Shown piece after piece: positions 45,634 to 59,700 of a stretch of DNA of 64,000 bases. The number at the start of each line of letters is the position of its first letter. Within the stretch, counting starts at the first letter, position 1. Below the pieces are notes generated by a model. The model worked only from the letters and a program-made list of their open reading frames with translations, was not told the origin of the DNA and searched no databases. Both the position numbers and the translations under genes were made by a program. Source of the stretch: Spirodela intermedia. Lineage: Eukaryota; Streptophyta; Magnoliopsida; Alismatales; Araceae. The stretch covers positions 6,659,878 through 6,723,877 of the forward strand of contig LR746264.1 in the NCBI GenBank assembly GCA_902729315.2, written 5' to 3'.

Positions 45634-47711
45634 AAGTCGGTTGCAGCTGGTCTGCAAACTGCCACACTCGGACAACGTGGTCTGGCAGAAAGATGGCGGC
45701 CACTTTATGGGCCGTATTGGGCCGGGAAACCAGAAACAGCGGATGAGAGAGATTGCCCGGCCGGCCGGCGCGGGGACAAGCGAAAGGACGTGGGTGACGA
45801 CGCAGCCATGTGCACGTGCGGGCCCTCCCAGAGATGGTGCTCCACAACTGGCGGTCGAGCTTTCCACGGCGGCGAGTGACCCCACAGCTCGTCACGAGGA
45901 AGCAGAGGAGGCAACATCCTGCGCACGTGCAACACAATAAGAACAGTTCGGTTAATTACCCAACCCTATTTATCATGAGGTCAATATGCAGGAATGTTTC
46001 AAGAAATCATGGTCTTCAGTTAAAAAATTAAGAATAAAGCCACGGATAATTCTCCTAAATACATGATTTCAGAACATAGCTACACTTAAAAATCATTGAT
46101 CTCCATTAGGGAATTTTGCATTTCTTCCTATCTCGATGCTATTTTTTATTTTTTATTTTTATATTAAAATAAATATTTTAATATGAAAGTAAGTATTTTT
46201 TTACTAAGACCATATAGTTGTGTTTATTAGTGACAAATAATTAAGTAAGAGGAAATTGCATGAATAAAATTGAGATGTGCTTTCAAAATAGTTTGGGGGT
46301 AGATGTCAACTATGGATTTTATATCATTTATATTACCCATTTTCCTACTTATTAGTTGTTTTTATGACACAAAAAAAAAAGAACAGATGATTTGATTGCG
46401 ATCAATTTTACTTGAGTATTTTGGAAGTAAAATCTTGGCTTTGAGTCCATAAAGAACATGATTTTGTTGAAAACTCCTTATTCTTAGTCCACATAATGTA
46501 TATAAAAAATCATCTATTTAGTCCACAAAAATATCAATTTTTAATTTACATGATAAAAAATGGATCTCATAGTCTAAAAGAATATTGGAGTTTACCATTA
46601 AAGATAGATAATCTCTAGAGAATAAAAGAATTCGAAAATAGATTATTGTAAATATGAATACTTAAAAGGCTGCAACAGGGGACGTTTTACTGACTGAAAT
46701 CTAGTTACAACTAACTTAGAAATGAAAAATATGTTCTTAGAAAAAACAAGGGTCATGGTAGAACACCATTAACAATTTAAAGAGATTATTTGAATTTTTT
46801 AAATATATAAAATAAGGATAAACGTGGGAATTTTGCCATGTTTAACAAGTGTAAAAATCTCTTACTAGGCTATCTAGTTGAATTGTGTCTTCTTACATTA
46901 CGGGCCTCTTGTTGACTTTATTTAAGCTGAAACTAGGTGGCATCACTTTGACATCTACAATCGCATATGTTGAGATTAAAGTCAATTAGTATGGATTTTA
47001 GAAGCTTACATTATTTTTCACCAGTACATAAAATAACAGTAAACAAAGCTTAATATCTGGCCATATATTGATTATCTTTGTTAAAAGTCATGGGAGATAC
47101 ACATGATTTTCGTTCTAAAGGTGTTTTACCATTGAGAAACTGATTTATTTTAATCCCATACAATATTTATTTATGTGTTTTTGTAATATTATCCTTCATT
47201 TTCTTGCACGGATATGGCTTTTGCCCGTTATTTTTTAAATTTCTCAACAAGGCTCCGAGAAGACGATCGATTCACATCTTAACTCCATTGATCGAAAGGG
47301 ATACTAATTTATCATCCTATATGGGATTCGTACCTCTTCTCCCTACTATGATTTACGTCTCTGATTTTCATTAGAACCTTGTAATCTTTGTGAAAGACGT
47401 TGACCGAGAAAAACTGGAAAAACGCGAAAGGTTTTTTTCTCTGGTGGTGTCCATGCGTTCCCCTTCATCATCGGACAATGCCCCCCATCATTCGTGAATT
47501 ATTTTACGTGGGTCAACGTGCAGATCACTCTCTGCACCAATCTCGTGTTTGGGTTTCCGGAATCCTCGGTGAAAACTGTACCTTTCTAGTTGTTTCTGGG
47601 TATTTTCTCAAGTTGAGTGTGATATGGTGAGTCGACGGCAGTTGGCATGGTCGTTTCTTACTGCCGAGAACGCCGCAGTGGAGGGTACTCTGAGGATTCG
47701 GGGGCTCGAAG

Positions 47712-50700
47712 ATGGCTTCCGTTGTCGTCGCCGTCGCGGCAGAGGAGGTTGGTCTTCTCGAATCCCGCTCTTCTCCTCCTGAAACCGGAGTGATCCCAGA
47801 TGTGGAGATCGTACCCATGCCAATGGAGCATCGACCGGCCACCACTGCAGCGGAGGAGGACGAGCCGAAGGCGGCTGGGCAGCCCAAGCAGCGGCTAGCG
47901 TCTCTCGATGTCTTCCGGGGTCTTACCGTAGCGGTATGGTGCCTTCCATTGTTTCCAGAAGATCTCCTTCTCCCTTCCCGGCGCTAACTCCATCTGCAAA
48001 ACCCTCGCGTGCGCTTTCTCGCTGTTCATCGCGTTCCGGTCTGGCCAGTTGATGATCCTCGTGGACGACGCCGGAGGAGCATTTCCATCCATCAACCACG
48101 CGCCATGGACCGGCGTGACGCTCGCGGATTTCGTCATGCCATTCTTCCTCTTCGGCGTCGGCGTCTCCGTTGCTCTCGTGTTTAAGGTAATTCCTCCTGG
48201 CCGCGTCGCTCGGTGCCCTGGACTTCCGCACTCAATCTTGTGCGTGCGTCTCATTTCCTTCCTTCTAAAACGCGCCAACGAGCTCATCGGAACTCTCCTT
48301 GTGTAATTCTGTGTAGAAAGTGCCCAATAAAACTGCCGCCACGAAGAAGGTTGTGGCGAGGACGATCAAGCTCTTTCTCTTGGGTCTAGTTCTGCAAGGT
48401 CTGTTCCTGAAATTTCCTAGTTTTTGGCGAATAATCAAATCTCGGCTTTCTAACACTCGTGCAGCTTCACCGATCCACTGAAGAGACCAGTTATAAGCCA
48501 ACTGGGTCGTGAATTCCTCCAGGGATTTAGATTTTGATCCTTGGAAAATTAATTACTTGACCGAAAATGAAGCAAATTGACCGGAGTTAGGGTTCTCTGC
48601 TGGCCCAGGAAACTTTTACGAGCTGAGTATGGCTGATGCTGTCTGCTACAATATCTGGCTCTCTTCTTACGTGAAGGTTCAACATAAGGTGCAAATTATA
48701 TGCTTCCTCTTCAACCCAGGGTCCATTTGAAGAACTTCGGTCGGACATAAAGTGGGAAAATATGGTGCCCAGGTGCTCCCTAGGAGGACAGTACCTCCCA
48801 AGAAGATTGATCCGTTTGGATCTTGGTCCATAATGGCCTTTTTACTGTATTTGAGGTGCAAAGGAAGCAGTACGACATACTGCTCTATGTATGCCAAAGA
48901 ATGATCTATACCACCTCTAAGGGTGTCCATGAGCTGATCTCTGCATCTTTTTGGTGGTCTAAACAGCGCCCCACCTTTCTCTGCCTAGATCCCTTGTCGT
49001 TTCCCCTGACTCTGGGATTGGCTTTCAATTCATTCTATCCTCTTATTTCCTATGAATAGTCAGCAGTTTATTAGACTTGAGGAAAGTTTGATGATAATGT
49101 GATGTTACGTGTACTAGTTAGTTTGATCCTGGAGGTTGGCAATTGAGAATCCCACCCAAGGAATGTCTCCTAGAGATCTCTCTGATTTTGGATTAGAATT
49201 CATCTATCGTGCATGGTATGTTATCTTCGCACAAGTCATGGGGATAGTCTGAAAAGTTTAAATCCTCTCAAGTAATTCATAATCATATATTAAATCTGGG
49301 GCTATGTCCAGAATAAGGTATCATGATTAATGCGAACCAAGATTTAGCAGGAGGAAATTCTGTATGACTAGTCTTGGCCAAAAGGAAAAAAAGCATTGTT
49401 TAGTTTAGTACTAGGTATGGTTACTTGTAAGTAGAAACATAAGGACGATGTCTCGGGCACAGGCTTCCTGTGATGGAATCTCAGATTTTTTTTTGACTTG
49501 TTAAACTTTGTGGTTGAAGAAACACGAGTGATAAAATTGTTCTTCAATTTTTTTATTTCGATATTAGTTGACCTATATTCTCATCCACTCATTTCCAGGT
49601 GGCTACTTTCATGGTCGGAATCATCTCACTTATGGAGTTGACATAGATCGCATTCGGTGGCTCGGTGTGCTACAGGTAGGCTTATCCTTAGTGATAAGCA
49701 TGGTTTGGTGGCTTGGTTTCAATTCTATGTTTTGTGTGTGTTTACATTCCGTCATTGCAAAGTCGCTGATTACTATTTTTTATATTTAGAAATTAACTAG
49801 AAAAATGAGTAATCAATCTTTTTGCTCTTATTAGGGAGACTTACAAGGTTAAAAATTAATTACAACAATACTGCAATACGAATATGAGTGTCTTTTGCTA
49901 ATGCAATATAACTGCAGCATACCTTTTAAAGGGATAGGATGAAAACAAATATCCCGCATATATGTTTAGGAGCGTCTGGCTAACTCATGCTGAGAAATCC
50001 TCTCCTTGGACATTTCCAAATGCTCAATATGGATTTTAGACACAACAACCAATTGCTACCAGAGTTGGAACAGTCAGGATTGGATCTCGAATGCTCTGAA
50101 CCAATTGACTGAAACCAAGGGAAAAGGTCGATTTGGTTGAATATTTAAATATGTAGAAATAAATGACATTGTTTCGTGGATATATTAACTCATTTTTCAA
50201 TGGGAAAGGAAATAAGATAGAAATTACTCTTTTTTTTGCACTTTACATGTTGGTTAAGAAACATGGTATAATTACATTTATTGAGTCTTTCCTTATTTTA
50301 TTTTTCAACATGCAGGAATATCGTTGATATTTGCATTTTATTTTCTCAGAGGATAGCTATTGGATATTTTTTAGCTGGGATGACAGAGATATGGCTTGTC
50401 AATGACGCAACGGTTGATTCACCATTGACATTTGTGAAGAGATATTATAGTGAATGGTCAGATTTTCCTTCTTATGTTGATGTTACTTATTCACAAGACT
50501 ATACCTCTCTATGACTCATGCTTATTTCTACGAAAATAGTTATGTTAACATTTAAAATGCACGTCAGGGTCCATGTGACAGTTTCTGAATTTGTCTTTAT
50601 AACTTCACCAAATGGTTTAACAAATTGTAATAGAAATAAAAAAATCCCTTTTTGCTCATTATATCTGGCTTGTCTAATACTACCTTTCACTGCTGGCTTG

Positions 50701-53700
50701 GGTTGTAGTCTGTGCATTCTGGTTCAAGGTTTTTCTGCACAAAATCACTCTATTAACATTCTTTTCGTAAGCTTGCAAATCTCTTCTTATTTTTACGATT
50801 GTTACGTAGCTCTAGGTACATTTGTTGTATTCTCGATGTTCAGACAAGATTTCAGAGAATTGTGATGAAATAGGGTGTATGATTTATTCTTGATCTAGAG
50901 AGAACGTTTATGAGGATTGTTGATTCGTGAAGAATGAGGCTTGTTGGTGATGGTCTGATTCTGGTCAGTTGACACGAAAAGTCAGCAAAAATGGAACAAA
51001 TGTGATGGGTTTAACCGAACTCTCCTTATTTGAATCCGATTTCTACTGCATTGGTTTTTTTGTACATCTTACTGCTGAAACGGTTTCTTTTTTCTATTAC
51101 ATTGAGTAAGGATTGTTAATTTCAGAAGAAAATGTGAAAGAAGGTTCTTTGATCTAACCTTTTGAAGGTTAGTCAACTTGTGTGGGTGTGCATCAGTGAT
51201 GTGCTATGGTTTTACGGGACTGATGCTCTAACTAAATTTTGGACACTATCAATTTTACCTTTCAGACGATGTGAGTCTAAATCAAATGAAACCATTTGAC
51301 AAATTAATTATGCTTATGGCTTAGATAACTATTCTGCTGATTGTATTCGGCATTTTTCTTCACGTGGGATGCTGATGATTTTTTTCGGAAAGGGTGGTGG
51401 CCATCTTGCTATCTTCAGTTTACATGGGATTGCTATATGGGCTTTATGTTCCCAACTGGAAGTTTGAAGTTCCGCAAAGCTCTTCTACGAATCAGAATTA
51501 TAGTATTCAGTCAGGAACTGTAAGTTGGATACCCTTGTATAGTTTTATGAGCCTTTCCGTTATTTTATGAATACTGTGGAAGTCTCTTTTGTCCAAAGGA
51601 TTTCCGAAACTGTAACCGTTACTGATGGAGAGGAGGGGAGGAGCCAATAAAAATAGTACCTTTTGTGCCTTCTATAACGCTTGAAGTGTAGGCCGTGTCT
51701 GTAAAGTTGCATCCTGATAAAATGGAGTCCGTCATTTAGTCATCTTAACAGTCTGTGAGCTTAGTGTCGATAGTCTAGAAAGTTTCATACCTCTTAATTA
51801 ATTCCTGACGGCATGATGATGATTTAACGACTCTATTACTGACTTTTCTATCTTGTATTTATTACACAAACAATATAATCACATCTTATGTCCACCAAGC
51901 ATTTCATTTGATTAATCGGACATCATGGATTTTTGGTATGTTTATATTTTTGAATGTCTATATATTTACATTTTTATGGTAAAATAGCTGACGAACGTGT
52001 ATATCTTTAATAAGTACTCTCAACGAATTACAACTGAGGACATTTGCAGATGCATTATTCATCATGTTTCCCCGAACAGGTTTCTTGTGAAATCAGAGGC
52101 AGCCTTGGGCCTCCTTGCAATGCTGTTGGCTTGGTTGATCGATTTTTTCTTGGTGAGAAGCATCTTTACCAGCGTCCTGTGTATCGAAGAACAAAGGTTT
52201 CCGTGAATTGTTTTTTTTCCTTTTGGAGGTACTTTGGTTTTTTCTTGACGTTACCTAGTTTGGGCTCTTAATATTCTGGAAAATTTTGATACTAACAGGA
52301 ATGCAGTGCAAATTCCCCTGATTATGGACCACTTCCACCAAATGCGCCCAGCTGGTGTCTTGCTCCATTCGATCCTGAGGGGCTCATGAGGTTTACCAAC
52401 AACATTAAATGAAAGTGCTCTGTTACAATATTTTTCATTTCAAATATTTTTCATTTAAAACATTTTTGACATATGCTTATGTGATTGAAACTTTTAACTT
52501 GACTTCCTACTTGTCTTATCTGCATGGTTGAAAGAACGAAACGGTTTTTTTTTTTTTTCCTGTTCAGACTTTACGACCAGAATATTCTTAGCCGTCTAGG
52601 ATTTCATATAAATATTTAAAGATTCTCTAAGTTCTTCTTATCCTGGATCTTTGGAATTGATAAATTAGGCGACAAAAAATTTAGGTTGATATTGTTTCTA
52701 AAAATGATTATTCTTTGATTGTGGTCATATCGGTGGATCTCCCTAAGTAATTATAGCCCTTCATGATGGACTCTCTATCAGACAAGCTAGGATCTCGTTA
52801 TTGTAGTGTCTCTCTTCTATTTGGGCCCTTAAGTGAGTCAGTTATGGACTACTTAATGGGTTCTCCTTTTCTTTCTTCAAAATAAGAGGGCTTGGCCCAC
52901 TAAAGATGTAACCGGTATTTAAACTGGTGTAGAGGTCAATTGAGAATAGACTTTTCGTGAATTTACTCTAATGGGATGTTCTAGGCGGCTCTAGTGAGAA
53001 GGGAGGGCGAAGACCTGATCAAGAAGATCAAGATCCTGTTTTGACATGGTATCAGAGCTGGTCGAGGCGTGAAGCATCACAAGGACAAGGACACGCCTTC
53101 CATCAACTGGAAGCAAGCATTCGAGAGGTCAATTGAGAGCAATTATTGATTTCAAGAATCAAGAAATAGGAGATGTCAATGGGGCAAGAAGCTTCTGCAT
53201 CCAACTCAGTCATGACAACAATTGTTAGTGGCCAAGAGAAGACAATGTATGCGCTGTTAGGTATGCCTGAGTGCTTGAAATTTAATGGTACGAATTTGTA
53301 CCAATGGGAGAAATTTGTGGATTTAACCCTCATTGGGAGAGGTTTGTCGGAGCGTCTAATTGATGTTCATGTTGGTATGAATGATCCGAATTACAGAATT
53401 TAAAAATATGAGGAAGCCTTTATTCATTCATGGCTCTTTAGAACCATGACAATAGAAATGTGTGATAACTTTCTTTATATGACTATTGTGAAAGAATTGT
53501 GGAGTGAAGTCCACAAGAATTGCTCTAAGTAGCAGAATGATTGGAAGATCTATGGGCTGAATGTCAAAACAATGAGGGCAATACAAGGGGAGAAGACAAT
53601 CATGGAGTTATCATGTGAACTGAAGGTTATATGGCACGAGATTGATCATTATTGGCCTGTGAAGAATTCTCACTCCGAAGAAAGAAATTACTTATTGAAG

Positions 53701-56700
53701 CAGAGAATGTTTACATTCTTAATGGCTTTAAATCTAGAATATGAGTCTTTGGAGTCATATCCCACATAGAGGGCACCAGATTTAGATGAAGCCATCGGTA
53801 TTGTTATGGAGGAAGAGAGTCGATTGCGTCTACTCTCAGATCCATCAAGGTCTAGCCCAATTGCCTTTTTCACTAAGAAAACTAAAAAAAATCAAGCCAA
53901 AAAGTTCAACAAGATAAGAAGAATTCAACTGATCAATGACAGAGGGCCTCAAATGACTATAAGGATAGTCTTTGGTGTTCTTTTTGCAAATGCAAAAGAC
54001 ATACCAGAGAAACATGTTGGAAGGTATATGGTAAGCCCCAACAAAATCGAAAGGTATATGTTGCTGCTTCTTTGAGTCATGAAGGTGGAGAACAAGAACA
54101 ATCGAAGGAGCAAATAGGAGAGCCTGCTCATGAACGTGAGGAGGACCTTATAAAGATAAAGGAAGAACTAGAGTGACTCAAAAGCATGCTGAGTTTTACC
54201 TCATTGGCATGCTCAGTTGAAAAGAAAGTATTTTTCAGTAATACTATTATCCTAAAACCCAGTAGAATAAATTGGATTATTGATACTGGTGCCACAGATC
54301 ACATGACACCAAATATCTCTAGATTCGTTAATTATGCAAAGATAAATAAGCCACATAAGGTCCTTAGAGCTGGAGGAGGAATCTTATCAGTGGCGGGTAT
54401 TGGGAGCATCAAAATTAATGGGCTGGGTACACTTAAAGATGCCCTTCATGTGCCTAGACTTGAGGCACATCTTATATCCTTACAAAAACTTGTGTAAGAT
54501 TGTAAGTGCAAATTTATTCTTGAAGATGATGCATGTTTTCTAATTGATAAGGTGTTGGGGCAAAGGACTGGACATGTTAAGCGTCAAGATGGCCTTCTCT
54601 ATCTAGAAGATCAAGATGTAGTGTGTCTCTCCTCTCTTAGTTTTTCCAGAGATGCTAAGAGCCAAATCATGCTTCAGCAAAGTCGTGTTGGACATCCTTA
54701 TTTTGAATTGATGAAACATTAGTTTCCTACCATTTGTAATAAGGTTGATCTCAAAACTTTGATGTGTGAGGCTTGTCAATTGGCCAAACACAAACGATCT
54801 ACATTTCATTTTAAGAATGAAAGAGTTTAGTACCACTATATCGGATTCACAGTGATATATGGGGGCCATGTCAAATATCTAGTATATCTGGTGGCATATG
54901 GTTTATGCTATTTGTTGATGACTATACCTGGTTTATATGGCTTTATCTTCTTAAGTCTAAAACTGAAGCTGCTCAAATTATCTCACAGTTCTTTAACATG
55001 ATAGACAATCAATTTGGAATAGTGATAAAGCGGTTCAAAACAGATAATGCCAAAGAATATTTCAATACTATCATCTCCCCTTATTTTGCTCAAAGAGGCA
55101 TAATCCATGAATCATCATGTATTGATACTCCACAATAGAATGAGCTAGCTGAAAGAAAGATTGACTAAATTGTGGAGACAATTAGAGCACTATTATTCTA
55201 GGGAAATATACCCAAACAATATTGGGGAGAGGCTATATTGGCAGCTACACATCTTATAAATCACATACCAGTAAGATCAATTGGACATCAGAGTCTGATT
55301 GATTTATTGTCTAAAGCTTATCAAAATGTAAAGTTGCAAACGAACTTAGCTCCTAAGGTATTTGGTTGTGTGGCATATGTTCACATTGCTAATACTCAAT
55401 TGGGAAAGTTGGATCCTATAACACATAAGTGCATATTTGTGAGATACTCATCGATTCAAAAGGGTTATAAATGTTATTGCCCATCATCCAGAAGATATTA
55501 TATCTCTACAGACGTTACATTTAATGAATACGGGATGTATTATAAAAGGACCGAAGAGCCTGATATTCAAAGATCAGAAAATCTTTTAGTTTCTATCTCT
55601 GAAGACCCTTGTCCTCAAGTGACACAAATATTTAGGAGACAAGTTCAGACAGAGTCACCTAATACAACAGTCACAGTTGAGGAAGAAACGGTGGAGAATG
55701 TAACTGAACCAATGCAGCTGGAAGAAGATGATCCAGGGCAAAATGAGGTCGAACAATTTGATGTAGGCCTAGTTGAAGATGATCAGCTCGGATGGCCTAT
55801 TGCCCTGCGTAAAGGGGTAAAGAATTGCAGAAACAGACCAAGGTATCCAATGCCCAATTATCTACCATATGATAGATTGAGTCAAGAGTATAAAGTATTC
55901 TTGAGCTCACTTAATATGACAAGTGTACCAAAAATAGTTGATGAAGCATTAGCCAGAAAAGAGTGAAGCCAAGCAATGGATGCAGAGATGGAGGCCCTGC
56001 AAAAGAACCATACATGGGATATGGTTCCTCTCCCAATTGGTAAGAAGGCTGTGGGGTGGAAATTAGTATATACCCCGAAATTCAATGCAGATAAGTCACT
56101 TGAAAGATATAAGACACGATTGGTAGCAAAAGGCTATACTCAATCATATGGGATTGACTATCTTGAGACCTTTGCTGGTTGCTAAGCCTAACACTGTGAG
56201 GATATTGATTGCTCTAGCAGCTAAGTTGAACTGGGAAATACATCAATTTAATGTCAAAAATGTATTTTTACATGGAGAATTAGAAGAGGAAGTCTACATG
56301 ACTATACCTCTAGGATATCCACTATTCAATCAATCAGGAGTGGTTTGTAGACTAAAGAAAACCCTCTATGGTCTCAAATAATCTCCTTGAGCTTGGTTTG
56401 GAAGGTTCACCAAGACAATGAAAAGTCAAGGATATAAATAGAGTAATGCAGATCATACTTTGTCCATCAAACATATTTCGTATGAAGGTATGACTGTATT
56501 AATTGTATATGTCAATGATATATTGATCACAGGTGATGACACAAATGAAATCCAAAATCTGAGTAAAAATCTCTCACAAGAGTTTGATATTAAGTCTTGG
56601 GAGACTAAGGTATTTTCTTGGTATTGAGGTGGCACACTCGAAAGAAGGTATCTTTATTTCTCAACATAAATATACTGTTGATCTGCTCCAGAAAATTGGA

Positions 56701-59700
56701 CAACTTACGTGTAAACCAACAGTCACACCAGTGGATATACATGTGAAACTTGGAGCAGGAGGTGACAGTCCTCCAGTTAATAAATAATCCTTCCAAAGGT
56801 TGATTGAAAAATTGATTTATCTGAATCATACTAGACCAGATGTGGCATATGTTGTGAGTTCCTTGAGTCAATTCATGAATGACCCAAGAGAAATTCACTT
56901 ACAAGCAGCATATCGTATTCTAGTATATTTGAAGAATATTGTAGGACAAGGCCTATTATTTTCACGAGGTGGTGATAATACTGTGGAAATATATACAGAC
57001 ATAGATTATGCAGGATCAGTAAGTGACAGGAGGTCAACATCTGGATCTTGTTCCTTCGTCGGTGGAAATCTGGTCTCATGGAGAAGTAAGAAGCAAAAGG
57101 TGAGGTCCAGATCTAGTGCAGAAGCTGAATTTAGAGCTATGGCTCAAGGTACATGTGAAGCAATATGGATAAAAATACTGTTTGAAGATCTACATCTGTA
57201 CTCCCAAGGTTGCATCAAGTTGTACTATGACAATCAATCAGCTATAGCTATTGCCCATAATTTAGTTCAACATGACAGGACAAAGCACATTGAAATAGAT
57301 CGCCAGGGATGATAAACTTGATGTTTATCAATTCTACTATTCAAGTGGCAGATATATTCACCAAGGGGCTGTCGGGACCAACTCTATAGAAGCTTGTATT
57401 CAAGTTGGACATGTCTAACATCCACACCCAACTTGCAGGGGGGTGTCAGACAAACTAGGATCTCGTTATTGTAGTGTCTCTCTTCTATTTGGGCCCTTAA
57501 GTGAGTCAGTTATGGACTACTTAATGGGCTCTCCCTTTCTTTTTTCAAAATAAGAGGGCTTGGCCCACTATAGATGTAACCGGTATTTAAACCGGTGTAG
57601 AGGTGAATTGAGAATAAACTTTTCGTGAATCTACTCTAATGGGATTTTCTAGGTGGCTCCAATGAGAAGGGAGGGCGAAGACCTGATCAAGAAGATCAAG
57701 ATCCTGTTTTGACACTCTCACATGAACTTAAACTAATTTAACGTCCATGATGGTACTTGTTAGAACTTTACTTATACCAAATTCCTTAGCGTCTGACTTT
57801 ATTTTTTTCTGGGAGTGTTTTCTCAGAGAAAACGTTGAATGGACGCTATTTTCTCTCTGGACTAATGGTATTTGTCTCCTTTGGATCATAAAGAATTATG
57901 AAATTAGTAAACGATTATTTGATTTGACTTATGATTACAAACTCAACTGTCTTTTCTTTTAATGGTGAGAATATTTCTCTGATGTTTTCCCAATCTGGTG
58001 GCAGAATTTTATGGGCCATTTTATGGTCCGCTAACATCAGATCTACTTGCCATCAAGACATTGTAGTGTCTTGAAATTAAGATTCTAACATGTGGCTTAT
58101 GGTTAAACTGCATATCCAGTTCCCTGTCAGCTGCTGTAACATGTTTCTTTGGACTCCATTTCGGGCACGTGATTGCAAATTTTAAGGTATGATATACTTA
58201 ATGTATTTCAATCTTGTTGATATCTTTTAATCCGAACCACACATCCAAAAAACATTAGTACTTTTTCTTAAATGCAATCAAACAATCTTTGAGACAAAGA
58301 TAATGAAAGCTTTTTGAAATTGCCTGGAATCTGTGGGTACTTCGCTGTGTGAACTGTGAGTGACACAAACAGAATGATGTGGTGCTGATGAGTTTTTGGG
58401 TTTTTTGGCCCCATTAATCGGCATACTGAATTTTGTTCTCATGTTTAGGGTCATATGAAGAGATTACTTTTTTGGTCCATCACTTCCTTGCTGCTTCTAC
58501 TGGTGGGTTACATCTTGAAGATATTAGGTACTTTCGTGGGTATCAGGAGCCACGTATCTTGAATCCCCATTTTGTTATGAACTCAATCGTTATGCTAACC
58601 TGTTGATCCCTTTGTTTCTTCCCACTCCTCCAGGTTTGCCTTTAAGTAAACCTTTGTATACACTGAGCTATCTGTGTGTTTCGACTGGAATCTCGGGAGT
58701 TGTCTTAATTGTGATATACTACATAGTGAGTTCAAATGCTTATACAACCATATATTTTACACCATCGTATTTTAGAAAATCATTCCTCAATGTAAAGGAG
58801 GTTGCATTCACAAGAGCGTGGAAAAAATATGGATCTATTGTGAGCATGAACTTCCAGAGGCTGATGTATTTCAATGGATTCTGCAGTTTATTTCATATTC
58901 ATCACATGTTAGGTCACTATGCCTTTCAATAAATGCATATGGAAACATGTTTTTTACTTCTAAAATCATTATTAGATATCTACGTAGATATTTTATTCGA
59001 TTTTTGAATCAAGTTGATAGCTTTCGTTTCGTTCTATGAAAACTTGCAATGTGTTCCCTAGAGGCCCTCATCATCAAGACACATCATCTGGGCAATAAGA
59101 TTGAGGGATCTGGGCAATAAGATTTGAGATTGTGCTCATTTTGAAGACGCTAAACTGTCAATAAGCACGATAGATTAGATGATCAATGCAGTGCCGGCTT
59201 GCTTTTATTGTAGAGCATTTCTTTCCCCTGTTACTCGGAGGAAAGAGGAAAAAGTGAGAAAAAAGGGAAAGTGAATGAAATCATAGATGCAGAGTGAGGA
59301 AATCCAAAAAGGGGAGAAGTAGTCTCACATGGTTGACTTTCCTCCAATCCAGATTCTTTCTTTACATGTCTCTCGGTGTTAAAGATATATTTTTTTCTGC
59401 ACATGTAGTGGTTATGTGAACAACCTGTTCACCGTTCTGTTATTGTGTCTTCTCACAGCGTAATTGCTGCACGGCTCATCATCTTTTACTCTGTTATGAA
59501 GAATTACTTCGTTGCATCCTTAATGTATATAATTATTATTTAGGGTAATCCTGAGGTGGCAATCGTATGCAACAAACTTCTTCACATTGAATCACTCTGG
59601 GTACTTGGGCAGTACTATAGTGACATTTTTTTTTTTGACATACTTTTTTTTCCTGTAGGTTGATGTCAAACAATTAAAGAAGCCGACGATATTACTACAG

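Larger units (their letters stand above)
45064..47711. other. Divergent upstream region of PP2C (-) and HGSNAT-like (+)
   Basis: The left 0.9 kb is the PP2C leader and promoter: minus-strand TATATAAG at 45485-45492 and a long CT tract at 45593-45630. From about 45950 to 47400 the DNA is markedly AT-rich with no open frame of note, possibly old transposon-derived sequence, though no element could be named. The last 300 bases are the HGSNAT-like leader. Confidence 0.55.
52776..57714 (+). mobile_element. Decayed Ty1/copia LTR retrotransposon in HGSNAT-like intron 8
   Basis: A 4.94 kb element with two LTRs (271 and 269 bases), flanked by a 5-base target duplication CTCTC (52771-52775 and 57715-57719). 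The primer-binding site TGGTATCAGAGC follows the 5' LTR directly, complementary in type to the initiator Met tRNA. A G-rich polypurine tract precedes the 3' LTR. Domain order (gag, protease, integrase, reverse transcriptase, RNase H) is copia-type. The LTRs differ by about 14 substitutions and one 2-base indel, roughly 5%, so the insertion is not recent. The 5' LTR starts TA instead of TG. It lies in the same direction as the host gene. Confidence 0.95.

Noticed and set aside
45319..45879. 186-residue plus-strand frame upstream of PP2C
   Set aside because: It runs through a CT microsatellite (Ser-Leu repeat) and lies in the PP2C promoter.
53047..53058. A tRNA-like sequence
   Set aside because: It is only the retrotransposon primer-binding site. 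No cloverleaf with A and B boxes was found here or elsewhere in the window.
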